Below the pieces are notes generated by a model. It was not told where the DNA came from. It was given only the letters and a program-made list of their open reading frames with translations, and ran no database searches. This document shows positions 10,806 through 22,900 of a stretch of DNA of 64,000 nt, in pieces. The position numbers and the translations under genes are program-made. Source of the stretch: Craspedostauros australis (lineage: Eukaryota; Bacillariophyta; Bacillariophyceae; Mastogloiales; Achnanthaceae); the NCBI GenBank assembly GCA_026770025.1, contig JAMXDE010000018.1:992001-1056000 (forward strand), in the 5' to 3' direction. Within the stretch, counting starts at the first letter, position 1, and each line of letters opens with the position of its first letter.

Positions 10806-12194
10806 ATGAGTCTTTGGGACACTCGGCAGAAGTCCGGATTCGTTTCAACCGATACCAATTATACGTACAGTTGTATCATGATATTATGTTTCGATCATGC
10901 ATAATTGTGGATGTGGTCGTCAATTGCTCCCTTTAGAATACCATGAGCCGCAACAGATATACTCCACGACATTCCAGACAATTTCACATGATAGCAATAG
11001 TTTATCAATACAGATGTGATGACCAATGAAATGTCAGACGTCTATTGCATTGTGTATTATTTAATGTGATAGGTCTTTTTGATCGTGCTCAAAATGTTTA
11101 TGCGTGTCCCTTCTCCTCCTTTCGCGTTATGTGCACTCTTGGCGCCCAAACTGTGTATGGAGTGGAATGCCAAGCTCGTGTTCTGTCAGGTCACCCCAAC
11201 GATCCCATGCAGTTTTCCGTGTTTCTCATCGAAAAGAAAACAGTGAGATTTATTGCGGTTGTTCCTACTTTTGTTCTTTGCAGTCACACAACACGTAATT
11301 GAACACACGTTCACCTTGCGGAACCCTCAAGGACCAACGAAGATTGCTACCTCTCAGCAACCAACATGGACGTGAGGCATGTCACCTATCATGGACGTGT
11401 TGTGCAGAGCCATCATCCTCTTCCTGTGCACTGTACCATGCTTCTCCACATGAAAGTACCCATACTCACTTCGAACCATCTTGGATCCCTTTTCACATCT
11501 CATAAAAGCAACTGTCTCACAACAACAACAACAGCGATAACTTTTATAGTAGTAGTCGTACAACACCAAAGTGCAAGCAAAACAAAACCACGGCCATCTC
11601 GAAACACACCACCAACTGATCGAAAACCGAAACAGAACGAAGCAAACGGTACGTTCATTTGTGTGCATCATGGCCGTGGCAATGACAACACCATGGCATA
11701 ACGCAGCAGGTGCCCACGCGCCATTGTGACTGGCGTGAACAGACGCTTCCAGGTCCAGCTTGCCAGTCATCTGCACACTCTCGGAATCGTCCTCTGCTCT
11801 ACCTGCGAACTGTTCTCATGGCGGTCCACCAATGTCACAATGTGGCAAAGGCATGCCATGCCACTCCACTTTACCCCCACTCCCAGCAAGATCAGACTTC
11901 GTTCTCGTTCTCCCTCATTCTCACATCCTCGCTCATCACACGCTCATCACACGCTCACCACATCGCCCACTTGTTCGCCCATCCACAACCACGACGCTTC
12001 TCTCAACAAACAAATCGCTGGATGGATTGCATCTTGACTCCTGCCTGATCCGGCTCCGGCCAATGATGTGATTCGTTTCCACCTATTCTTCGCATGGTAC
12101 AACACGTCTGCGACCCATCTGCATCTGCGTGCGCACTGTTTCGTTCCATGCAGACAACGACGTACACTGACAAACCAACCAACCGATAGCAACC
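10806..12194. other. Intergenic, upstream of secreted Cys-repeat gene
   Basis: About 1.4 kb with no convincing gene; short open frames here lack homology or domain features. A short tandem CTCATCACACG/CTCACCACA repeat lies at about 11932-11962, probably in the promoter or leader of the gene that follows. Confidence 0.5.
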
Positions 12195-13391
12195 ATGTTC
12201 AAGATCAAGGCATCTATTATCGGCACTCTCGTCTTTGCCAACATGGCAATGACACTGGCTTTGGATCCAGCTGAAGATTTGGTGTTCGCTCCGCAAAGAT
12301 TGTTGAATGAGGATGCACCGCCGTTGTCGATGCCATCAGAGGAGCCGACTGAGACCCCTGTTCTACCTTCCATGCTCGTCGGTTGCCTCGAAACGCCAGG
12401 GGATGTCGACAGCACCTTCCACAAAAGAAGGCGTCCGTCCAGAGTTTTTTGCGACGAGGTCGATGGTACATGCGCCAACTTTGTGAGGGCCATCAAGATA
12501 CTCCCAGGCAAAAAGGGCAGGCTTGTCAAGAGCATCTTTGCATGCAATGGACAAAACCGGGCAAACACGCAAGACATCTCCCAGACACGCTTCGACCGTG
12601 TGAAGAATGATGACGACGCCATTGCCCTCATCTTGAGTTTTGTCGAAGGCAGCGGAATCATGACCGGACGGGGCGACGCACTCACCGCAGCATGCAGTGC
12701 CAAAGGATACTCATGCTGTCCACCCGAAGGTTGCTCATCCAACGGTGGATCGTTCACCATCACCCCAAATTCCTGCGCAGGAATTGGCTCTTGCATCAAC
12801 GTCGCTCCCAACGTCATGATCTTCGAGAGCTGCATTGGGGAGAACTCCTGCAGAAACTTTGGACAGTTCCGCCCACGTCGACCGGATGGTAACGCTGTCA
12901 TCGGTAGCAAGATTATTGGACGAGATGCATGCACTGATACTTCCAGCTGCCAGAATCTTGGAAGGAACATCTACGGTTCTATCCGAGTTCAATCCCAGGC
13001 ATGCCTTGGGTTGCGCAGCTGCATGAATCTTGGACGTCGTTCCTACCAGGGAGAGGACGAGTCCCCGCCCGTCATCGCTGACATCATCATCAGAGACTTC
13101 GCATGTAGAGGAGAAAATGCATGCAAGAATGCCCACAGAGGTGATTCCAAGAATCTTGGAAGCCTTTTTATTGGGTATTATGCGTGCGTGGGGGACAATA
13201 TCTGCAATGGTGTCGCGAACAGTGACGATGCCATTCATGACCTTGTCATTGAATCACATACCTGCTATGCGGGCTACAGCTGCCAAAACTGTGTCAACAC
13301 GAATATGTGTTCTGGATCCGCCAACTCTACCTATACCATCCATTATCCAAATTTTGGCTGCCCAACGCCAAAATCAGATGCATGTTCTTGA
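12195..13391 (+). CDS. Secreted cysteine-repeat protein
   Basis: 398 residues with a signal peptide (MFKIKASIIGTLVFANMAMT, cleavage near ALA). From about residue 180 the sequence is a series of six to seven rungs of the form CxGxxSCxNxG spaced by 25-35 residues rich in Ile/Val, which suggests a right-handed parallel beta-helix stapled by paired cysteines. No catalytic motif is seen. The protein probably acts outside the cell or at its surface; the function is unknown. The protein at 46091-46834 has the same kind of C-x-G-x-x-x-C repeats. The ATG has A at -3; no intron. The gene ends about 200 bp before element A. Confidence 0.82.
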   Translation: MFKIKASIIGTLVFANMAMTLALDPAEDLVFAPQRLLNEDAPPLSMPSEEPTETPVLPSMLVGCLETPGDVDSTFHKRRRPSRVFCDEVDGTCANFVRAIKILPGKKGRLVKSIFACNGQNRANTQDISQTRFDRVKNDDDAIALILSFVEGSGIMTGRGDALTAACSAKGYSCCPPEGCSSNGGSFTITPNSCAGIGSCINVAPNVMIFESCIGENSCRNFGQFRPRRPDGNAVIGSKIIGRDACTDTSSCQNLGRNIYGSIRVQSQACLGLRSCMNLGRRSYQGEDESPPVIADIIIRDFACRGENACKNAHRGDSKNLGSLFIGYYACVGDNICNGVANSDDAIHDLVIESHTCYAGYSCQNCVNTNMCSGSANSTYTIHYPNFGCPTPKSDACS

Positions 13392-13597
13392 GGTGTTCAC
13401 AGTTAAGGCGTGTGCAGGAAGAGACGCCCAGCAACGGCTCAAAAAGAGCACCATCTCGAATGCTCAGTTGCTGAGAGGATAGTGCTCTGATGGTTGATCA
13501 CCCTGCTTGAGCTTGATGGTCTCCCTGATCATTCTCATTGCACACTCGCTATTGATGAATAGATTGATAACCGAAACGAGTGGATGGTACGGATGGC

Positions 13598-14345
13598 TGT
13601 TAGGAATTGAGGGTACAACTTTGTCGGAATACCCGTAATTGCCGCACCTCCCAACATTGTTCGTCACAGCTTTGAATATTATTCGTCACATGTTCGGAGA
13701 CTATTTGTCACACCTTTGTATACCATGTCATTATGACTATGACTAAGCATACGGACGCGATTGATACCTGTATAACCGCGAGGAGGGTAGCCTGTCCTCT
13801 GGTAACATAAGGAAGACACCCACGGTGGATCAGGAGGTCCCGATACCACGCCAACCATGGCAACCACCCAGACGACGACGTTGATCAGGACAGCATGTCC
13901 ATGGGCAAGTGACGCACCTTCTTCAGAGGACAGCACGCGCCCCTCCTGCGGACAAGAACATCCGCAGGTTTGGAAACATCAGAAAGGATCGGAACATCCG
14001 CAGGTTTGGAACATCACCAAAGGAGACATCGGCTATGAGACGATGGCGTCATGAAGATCAACGAAGGAAACATGAGACAGGCAAGTGCTCAAGGCTGCAG
14101 ATCCCTACCATGCAAACGTAGACAGCTACAGCAATGCAGAGACAAGGAAGCAAGAACAGAGCATGATGAATGAAGAGGGAAGCACCTAAGAGACAACAGG
14201 ATGCCCCGTGTCGTTACCGCGGCAGATGCCTGTCAAGAAAACGAAATCGGAAGAGAAAGTGAGATTGTGCTCACAGTTCTAAAATGGTACAGTTTCTAAC
14301 AGCAGATTAGAATTTAGTACTAACTATAACCCCAGATTTCCAACA
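13598..14345 (+). repeat. 5' LTR of element A
   Basis: 748 bp. Contains a 37-bp direct repeat carrying GGAACATCCGCAGGTTTGGA (about 13968-14012). It differs from the 3' LTR at six sites, each CG in one copy and TG or CA in the other. Confidence 0.95.
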
Positions 14346-14360
14346 CGTTTCGAAACGTTA
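14346..14360 (+). promoter_or_regulatory. Candidate primer-binding site of element A
   Basis: The 15 bases right after the 5' LTR, CGTTTCGAAACGTTA, match element B at the same position in 13 of 15. The location suggests a primer-binding site, but I could not match it to a tRNA 3' end, so an internal-tRNA primer or another role is possible. Confidence 0.4.
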
Positions 14361-14425
14361 CGATTGAAATCCTACGTTTCTACCACCATCAACACAGCAA
14401 CAAACATCCTCTCATCATCATCACC

Positions 14426-17400
14426 ATGACATCCTTCCTAGGTAAGACTGATCGTTACATGATCATGTTCGACGGCAAGCGGTCCAGCTGGAAAGCTTGG
14501 AGTGCGAAGTTCCTGGCCCGCGCCAACCGCAAGGGCTATGGAGACTTGTATCTCAAGGACATGGGTGATGTGGTTGTGAAGGAAGAACCGTTCGTCCCCT
14601 CTGTTGCTTCCCTCCCTGCGAAAGGCAAGAAGAAGGACGATGACGAAGCCAAGAAGCCAAGTGTCATGACTCCTAAAGAGGAGGCTGAGTACAAGAAGGC
14701 ATTGGCGAAGTACGCGTTTGAAGAACTGACCATGGCTATTAGCCATGAAACCACCAAAGGCAATGTTGCCTTCATGGCTGTGTTGGGATGCAAGAGCAGC
14801 GCTTACGAGGGAGGAGACCCACGTAAGGCATGGAAGGCTCTTGAGCGTATCTACGAGCAGCGCACTGCGCCTATGAAGGCAAAGTTGTTGGCGCAGCTCA
14901 ACGGGATGCGCATGAAGAAGGGAGAACACCCGGACACGTTCCTCACCGAGATGGAAGTGCTCCGTGGACGCCTCTCCCACGCCGGCGTCGACTTGGACAT
15001 GACCCAGTACCACATGCTCGTGCTTAACGCCCTCGCAAGGGACTACGAGATGGATGTGAAGCTCATCGAGCTCAAGTTCACCGGCATTGAAAGCACGATG
15101 TCAATCGAGGACATCCGTGAAGCAGTGAGTGCCACCTACGACGCACGTCACATCAAGCAAGGAAGCAACCGCCGCGAGAGCGACACCAAAGAGGAAATGG
15201 CTCTCGCTGCCACGGGCGGCTTCAAGGGGTACTGCCGCAACTGCGGTGCCTACGGGCACAAGAAGGCGGACTGCCGCTCTCCCCCAAAGAACAAAAACAA
15301 CAAGGCCTTGAAGAAGAACAACAAGAGAGGTGACACCCCCGCCAAGAACAAGTTCAACGGAAACTGCAAGTACTGCGGTAAGAAGGGGCACAAGATCCTC
15401 GACTGCTTCAAGTTGAAATCAGCGATGCGAGAAGCCGAGGCCGCAAACGTGGCGACCGATGGCATGGAGGAAGAAACAGATGTCGCCCTCGTGATGGTCG
15501 AAGAACACATGTGGCGGACTGCAGAGGACGATGTGGCAGGCTACGACTCCTTCGTTGAAGTTGACGAGGCGATGTGGTCGACCTCCAACGAGAAGGCCGA
15601 CGACGTTGGCCTAGCCATGATCGAGGAGCCCATCTGGTTGCCCGAAGACGACAAGTCCATGGATAGCACGGAAATGCTGTGCTTCCTCACTAACGAGTTC
15701 GAACTTGATTCGACTGAGGTCAAAAATGTGACCAACCCAAGACTCGTAACAACCCAAGAAATTGCGAACATCAAGGAAAACATGAGCAACGACCACGCCA
15801 TGATGCCTCCCGAAGAGGAGACCACCGAAGACCTCGCCCTCACGTCCACCGACGAAGAGATGGCCGACCAAGGCAACGAAGAACCAAACCAAGGCTCCGA
15901 GTGGACAGCTGAAGAGCGGGCGGCCCACCACCCAGGGGTGTATGGTCACTACGGACCACCAGCGGTCGCCGCCGAGCGCATCAACCGCGAACTCTTCCCG
16001 TCCGAAGACGAGTCCACCGATGACGACGGGTTCTTCGACGAGGTCATCTACGATGAAGACCTCGTCAGCACCGAAGAGGAGTCTACCAATGAAGTGGCGA
16101 TGGTGATCGGAGCGGAAGACATCTGCAGAGAACCTGTCTTCTCGCTCTCCACCAACAAGTCTCCCATCGAGAAGACGATCGAAGCGGCAGGGCGCGCAAT
16201 GTACCAGGGATGGGCATCATGCCCACTGTGCTTCAAACAAGGGTACATCTACTCGTACTGCGTCGATTGTCCAGCCCAGCCATTCCTCATCGATCTACCG
16301 GAAGGAACGGTCGTGGTGAAACCGACAACCCACGAAGAACGCGATGAACGCCGCGCAATGCTCGCAAAGGAGGAGTCCCTCGCACTCGCAGTGCGATACT
16401 CATTGAGCAACGCCATGCCGGCTGACAGTGTGCGCTCCGAGCTTGCCCTGCTGTGCCTCGACACAGTGGAGGAGTACAAGTCGAGAGACAGACGCACTTG
16501 CGCGGATGCTCGCACCCTCTACTTCCTCCTACGCGAGATCGGGATGATGACCCCGTTCAACGTCATGAAGAACATGCCGTTCATCAACGAAAGGCTGGAG
16601 AAGGAGCAGCTGCCAGCCATCCACCATGGACTCATCGGGAGCCTGGCCTCGCGTGGAGCACTTCAAGTCATGTGGAAGTACCACCCAGGCCACTACGGAG
16701 TCCGCAACCCAGGAGAGTTCCCTGAACTCCCCCTCCACAGCGAGAGAAACCCGCAACCAGACATGGCAATGGTGATCGGCGACATCGACGGCGTCGAAGA
16801 ACGCCGCATCACGCTCGCCCCAGACCGCCATGAGGCAAACACTTGGTTGGGCGACTCAGGTGCCTCGTGTCACCTGACCAACAACAACGAGGGCATGACC
16901 AACGTACGCGTGGCCGACCACTCCATCAAGATCGGCAGCGGTCGCTACATCAAGGCAACAAAGGTGGGCGACAAGCGCATGGTGGTAATGCAGAAGAACG
17001 GTACCACCGCAACCATCCTCCTCAAGCACGTGAAGTTCGTGCCCAATTTGTGGGTGAACCTTCTCAGCATCAACAAAGCGCTTGAGAGCGGCTTCAACAT
17101 CAGCAACCACGGCGTTGTGATGAGCCTGGAGAAGCGCGGACAACGTATTACGTTTGACCGGCTTATGGCTACCCACAGCGGGTTCGTGAGCGGTGTTAAC
17201 ATGATCACCGCCCCTCACCCTCACGATCAAGCCAATGTTGGCGTGTCCACCCAGACCGCGGTGGACATCAATCAAATCCATAAAATGTTAGGCCATGTTG
17301 ACACTTACACGATCTCTCGCACAGCGGGACGATACGGGTGGAATGTCACGGGCAAATTGCATGCATGTGTGGACTGTGCCATTGGCAAACAAAGGCAGAA

Positions 17401-18600
17401 GGCCATGAGGAAGAAACTCCAATCACGAGCGAAGGAGGTTGGTGATCGACTGTTCATTGACACATCGAGCGTCCAGACGTACAGCTACGGACAAGGAAAG
17501 TATTGGCTCCTAGTCCTCGATGATTACAGTGACTACTGCTGGAGCTATTTCCTGAAGGAGAAGAGTGAGGTTGGAACAAAAATGGTTCTGTTGCTTAAAT
17601 GGCTCCATGCCAATCAGCAAACACGAGTGAAAATTATCAGATGTGACAACGCAGGAGAAAATTATTCTGCGGAGAAGCAACTGCTCGTCGCAGGGTTCGG
17701 TCCAACGTTCGAGTACACTGCAGCATCGACGCCGCAACAGAACGGTCGCGTGGAAAGAAAATTCGCCACGTTGTACGGGAAAGTCCGAGCCATGCTCAAT
17801 CACACGCACCTGCCGAAAAATGTCCGAGGAAAATTATGGGCCGAGGCGGCCAGAACCGCTACCCAACTGGAGAATATCATCGGGACGAAAACGAGAGAAC
17901 CAGCATGCGTGCTGTTCAATAACCGGATCCCAACTTACGTGGATGGGTTGCGCGTTTTCGGGGAAATAGGCATGGTGTACATCGGAGGCCGCACGATGAA
18001 GGCGAAGCTGGATGACAGATCCAGACCAGCTATGTTCGTTGGATACGGCCAGTCACACGCGAAGGGAGTATATCGAATGCTGAACCTCGCAACAACTAAG
18101 ATCCTAATCACGAGAGACGCGACATGGATGAATCAGTCATATGGGCAATTCAGAGGTATCGAGAATGCCAACAGATCAATATCGATAGATCTGGAAGATG
18201 ACGACTCTACATCGGGTATGAAGACTCGACACACGAGAGCAGTTTGGGAGCGACGATCGGAGACCATCAAAGGCATGGAGACCGACGACGCAGATCGCAG
18301 CAGCAGAGCCGGAGAGAAAGAAGATACAGAAGACGCTGCGCGAGGGCAAGATGACTTGCTCCCCACCCAAGGGAAAAATGAGTCGAACGATAATGACGGC
18401 GACGAATTCGGAAGGGACGATGAGGGGAGAACAAATGAAGAGGCCAAATATGAGCCGGAGCAGACCCCTATCGCAGAACCTGTGCAACGCGTACCAAGGA
18501 TGGTGAGTGCTCTCGCAGGGTATAACAAAGAACCCATTCCAGAGGAAGAGCGAGACCTCGAATCGAGCGATGAGTCAGAACCAAATACAGACGAAGGGTA
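14426..18600 (+). CDS. Copia gag-pol of element A, first part (gag, protease, integrase)
   Basis: 1391 codons, open up to the insertion of element B. Gag is N-terminal with two CCHC zinc knuckles at about residues 269-282 (CRNCGAYGHKKADC) and 314-327 (CKYCGKKGHKILDC). A long acidic spacer follows. The aspartic protease shows WLGDSGASCH at about 807. The integrase has its HHCC zinc-finger region around 950-985 and the DDE residues in FIDTSS, CDNAGEN and the intact NGRVERK. The frame continues exactly into 34478: codon TA|C (Tyr) forms across the excised insertion. Beyond 18600 the open frame is LTR sequence of element B and is not part of the protein. Confidence 0.95.
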
Positions 18601-18697
18601 TGTTGGAAGGCTCCGCGCACGGAGAATCGGTAGAAGTCAACACTCTTTCTCAAAGTGTTTCTGTTACTGTTACTGTTGTTGCTATTGATTGTTGGTG

Positions 18698-19494
18698 TGT
18701 TGGCAAGTTCCGCTCACGGTAACCTACGATCGTGGAAGATGGTGTTGGTTGATAGTCGTTCGTTTGCTATTTCATTACTTGGCTATTCCGATGCTCTCGG
18801 TGTACGCCGTTCTCTCGCCCGATGCTCTCGGTGCTTCAATCTGTTTCGTAGATTCGGTCTCCGACTATGAGTCGGTACGCGAGATGCTCTCTCGCTCCTC
18901 TTCTGTATTCTCTCTCTCTCTCTCAACATCGTGTGCTCGTCGCGCACGATACTCCGTGTTCGATACGTACTCCGTATTCGACACTCCGTTCATTCAGTAC
19001 TGGCTCCTACTCCATGAGTACTCGCCATTTGAAGTTCACCTTCTGTATCCATGATGCTGATGTCCTTCGGTCATCGGATCTTCGCCTCCTGCTCTGACTT
19101 GGAGACAGATGTCGACGTGGTGACATGATGACATCCTGTCGACGTCAGTAGGCGTCCTTCTGCTCTCCAGATGTCATGTTCCATTGGTGATGCAGTGGTC
19201 TGTCAGATGATATCGTCATCTGAGGTTTAGTTGGGAAGTACCTCGAGATTCTCTTGGTACCATTGATGGATGGACGGACGATCTTCTGATTCTCCCAGAA
19301 ATCGTTATTTGCAAATTTCCTCCAGAAATCTTGCCCCTTTTCGTGTGTTCCATTTCCCCTGTAATTCTGACGAATCACAGTATACTATCGACACGAATGT
19401 AGTTATACCGTCCAAGTGCGTATGAGAGAATAACGGGTGAACGATGCACATATACACGTACATCTTGACATATACTCACATGTACATCTCGACA
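18698..19494. mobile_element. Solo LTR (D) inside the 3' LTR of element B
   Basis: 797 bp starting TGTTGGCAAG and ending CATCTCGACA, flanked by the 6-bp duplication TTGGTG (18692-18697 and 19495-19500). The LTR-like ends, the duplication and its absence from B's other LTR make an insertion more likely than a deletion in that LTR. No internal region remains. Its orientation is not determined. Confidence 0.8.
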
Positions 19495-19769
19495 TTGGTG
19501 AGCGAGCATGAGGAATGAGATGATCAAGATGCTCTCTTGATCCATCTCTTCCTTGCTCTCATTGCTTGGTGCAATCCTCTTGCACCTCCATGCACATTAC
19601 TCTCATGTTGCTCGTTGATGTTGACTTGATCGTCAACGTTGTCGTTTCTCTCTCGTTGTCTCGTCGTTGTTCCGTTCTCAGGTTTTGTTGAACCTGACGA
19701 TTGATCGAATCTGATGGAATATTCACAACATATTTCATTCCTGTAGACCTGGTAGTTAAGGTCTCGATG

Positions 19770-19876
19770 TGACGTCACGTGTGGTGGATACTGTGGTATC
19801 CGCTGGTATCGCGGTATCCTGCTGTCGTAGTATCGCGGTGTCCTCGTGGTATCGTGGTGGTATTCCTGTGACGTCA
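19770..19876. promoter_or_regulatory. Two CRE palindromes in the LTR of element B (3' copy)
   Basis: TGACGTCA occurs at 19770-19777, overlapping CACGTG at 19776-19781, and again at 19869-19876. Between them lie repeated GGTATC hexamers. TGACGT-type elements bind bZIP factors, and in diatoms such motifs have been linked to CO2/cAMP-responsive promoters. A regulatory role in this LTR is inferred. Confidence 0.55.
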
Positions 19877-19969
19877 TAGTTTTGAGTCGTGATTCCGCCA
19901 CCAAATATTCTGGATGATGGCGCGCAAGTGTGACTGATGCATACACATCCGAGTACACACATTCCGACA

Positions 19970-19977
19970 CCCTTCCT
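19970..19977 (-). other. Polypurine tract of element B
   Basis: AGGAAGGG on the minus strand directly precedes the 3' LTR. Confidence 0.65.
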
Positions 19978-19988
19978 GTAGGCGTCAG

Positions 19989-22900
19989 TCATTCACTGCT
20001 GTCGCCAGTGTGTAGGTAGGACTTCTCGTGCTCGCGCTGTAGCTCCGACTTGATGTTCTTCGTGAAGCCGTCGCTTCGATTGTTCTCTGACTTGACGAAG
20101 ATGATTTCGATCAGCTTGTCATTCACCATGTTGCGGACGTAGTGATGGCGTACGTCGATATGGCGGGAGCGTTGCGATGTTGAGGGATTCTTCGCGATGA
20201 AGATCGCTCCAACATTGTCAACTCTCACAGTGATTGGAGTCTTCACTGGCACTCCCACACTCTCCAGGAGTTGCATCACAAAGAAGATCTCCTTTGCCGC
20301 TTCCGATAGCGCGATGTACTCTGCCTCTGATGAACTGAGTGTCACTGCCTTCTGCGCCTTGGATTGCCAGAGGATAGGGACTTGACAGAGGTAGAGGATG
20401 AATCCGCCGACACTGATGCGAGTGTCCTTGTCTCCGGCGTATTCGCTGTCGCAGAACATCTCCATGTTCCATGTGCTGCTGTCTGTCATGACGGGATGGA
20501 TCTTCAGACCGTAGTGCTTCGTGTCGATGACGTATTTGATGATACGCCGCATCTCCTTGGTTGCAGCCTTGGTCGGTCCATCGAGTACCTTCGTCAGCTC
20601 TCTGACAGGGTTGGCGATGTCGGGACGCGAATGCTTGATCAGGAATAGAAGCATTCCCACTCCCTTGCGGTAGTCAGCATGCTCTGCTGCGTCCACCTTC
20701 TGCAATCCGTTCTCTTCGGATGGGCGAACGATGCTCTGGCTTGGCGTCCCTGGCGTCGCGTAGCGCTGCATCTTCTCTACCTCTGCACCAAACTCGGTGA
20801 TCAGGTTTCGGATCAGATGTGGCTGGCGTAGGACAGCTCTCGTCTTGTCTGCGTTGAGCTGGATGTTGCAGCTGAGGTAGTCACCCAAACCCTTCTCGAT
20901 GGTGACCTTGAACTTGCTCTTCTGGATGTCGATCATGAATTGGTCGAGTGCCTTCTGATGTCCGCAGCAGAAGCAGTCGTCAACGTAGATCGCCACGATG
21001 ACTGTTTCGTTCTTCGTCTTGCGATGGAAGAGACACGGATCCGCCGCGCTCTGGTCGAATCGCATTCCCTTCAGCGTTGACACCAGCATCTTGAACCATT
21101 GGCGTGCGCTCTGGACCAGCCCGTAGATTGGCTTGTGTAGCAGCAGCGCCTCATCAGGTGTGCTGTCCATTCCGCTTGGACAATTCATGTACACCTCTTC
21201 TTCGAGGTCGCCGTACAAGAATGCCGTGACCACGTCCACGAGTGCACAATCCATCTTCTGTAGCATCATGATCACCATCATCACACAGTACGTGACGTCG
21301 TGGATGACAGGCGAGTGGTGCTCTTGGTAGTCCACTCCTGCAATCTGTGAGTAGCCACACGCCACCAGACGCGCTTGATAGGTTCCATTGCGCTTTAATT
21401 TAAACACCCATTTGCACTTGCAGCATCTGCGGTCCCTTGGAATCGATGAGCGCTTGATCTTGCTGTAGACGGATCGAGCATCCATCGAACCGAACTCCTT
21501 TGCGATGGCAGCTCTGTAGCCCTTCTGGTGTGTTGCATTCGGATGGTTGAATGCTTGGTCGAAGGTTGATGGCTCGATGTGCGTCGATGTCTCTCCTGTC
21601 TCATCTTCGGTGGTTGCGCAGATCTCTATCTCGAAGTCGTCGGTGCTGATTGCGTTGTTACCGAATAGAGCATCTGTGACTGCGTTGGTGATGTCCGATG
21701 GAGGAGAATCGCTGTCTTCGTCGTCTGTAGCTTCGTTGTTCTCCTCATTCTCGTCGGTGGTGTCGCCATTGTTTTCGTCATCGTCGTTGGTCTCCTCGCT
21801 GTTGTCCTGATCGTGGTCTGTGTTGCTCTTGTCGTCATCGGTGTCGCTTCCCCTATTGAAGACGGATAGGTTGGTAGTGAACCGCTTGTCTTCATGCTTC
21901 TCTTTCTTTCCTGGCTTGTTGTAGTTTGCAAGGTTGCGCAATTCGCTCTTTCCTTTCACGTTGGATGGCAGCGATGCACGCGACTTCGCATTCGTTTTTG
22001 CTTGATGCTTGCTTCGCTCGATGTATCGCTGTTGTCGTTCGCTGCGAGCGGTGTCGCGCTTGCTTGGTCGTCTTGGGGGATCAGCAGTCGTGGTGCGACT
22101 AACTTTCGGGTCATCGTTCGCTTCGTGCGAACGCTTGCGTGACGTTGGCGGAGTGCGGAGGATGCTTGGCGGGACACTCGGTGGGGCGACATCTTCAATG
22201 TCGGTCACTGTGTCGTCGTCGACAGGAATCGCGTCAATCTCTTCTTCGGACGCAGTCCCTTCGTCCACTGGTGTGGTCGCCGTCTCGCTCGCGAGACCTG
22301 GTGAGTTCTTCTTCGCACTCGTGTTGTTGTTGGTGTCGTCATCGTCCTCGTCGTCGTCATCTGAGAGGACGTGGTAAGAATTCGCGTCAGCGAATGACAC
22401 AGAGCGTCGCTTCGGCTTGGCTCGAGCAATGTGGGACGGCGCTGTCCCTTCCCTTCCGACCAGGATGAATCCATCATCATCAGTCTCCGTTGGGTGCTCG
22501 GCGTCGGTTGCGACGATCTGACTCCCTTCCGGCTTCCCATCGTCCGAGCCGTAGGTCCAACCCTTGAAGTGCCCGTACGATCTGTTGAGCCACTTCACGT
22601 CTCTGGTGCAGACGATGGACTTGGTGGATGGGCGGTACATGTTGTAGACGCCAGATCCATGCTGCGGAGCATATCCGACGAACAACATCGCCTCGCCTCT
22701 GTTCTGGAGTTTCGCCATCATGCCTCCATAGGCCGTCTTGACGACTCCGACTTCACCAAAGGTGCGAAGTCCGCTTGCGTACTTCGGATCCTCTCCGAAG
22801 AATAGATGGTGTGGTGACTTGGTCTTTCCCTTCGCCACGGTGATGTTGGCGACCGCGGTCGCGACGTTGGCTGCCGCAGCCCATAGACCATGTCTGTGCT

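Larger units (their letters stand above)
18601..19969 (-). repeat. 3' LTR of element B, carrying solo LTR D
   Basis: LTR sequence is 18601-18697 and 19501-19969. The 797 bp between, plus one duplication copy, are absent from the other LTR. Confidence 0.9.

Noticed and set aside
18698-19494. Deletion of about 800 bp in the other LTR of element B
   Set aside because: The extra segment has TG...CA ends and a perfect 6-bp duplication, so an insertion in this LTR is the simpler reading; a deletion between short TTGGTG repeats is not fully excluded.
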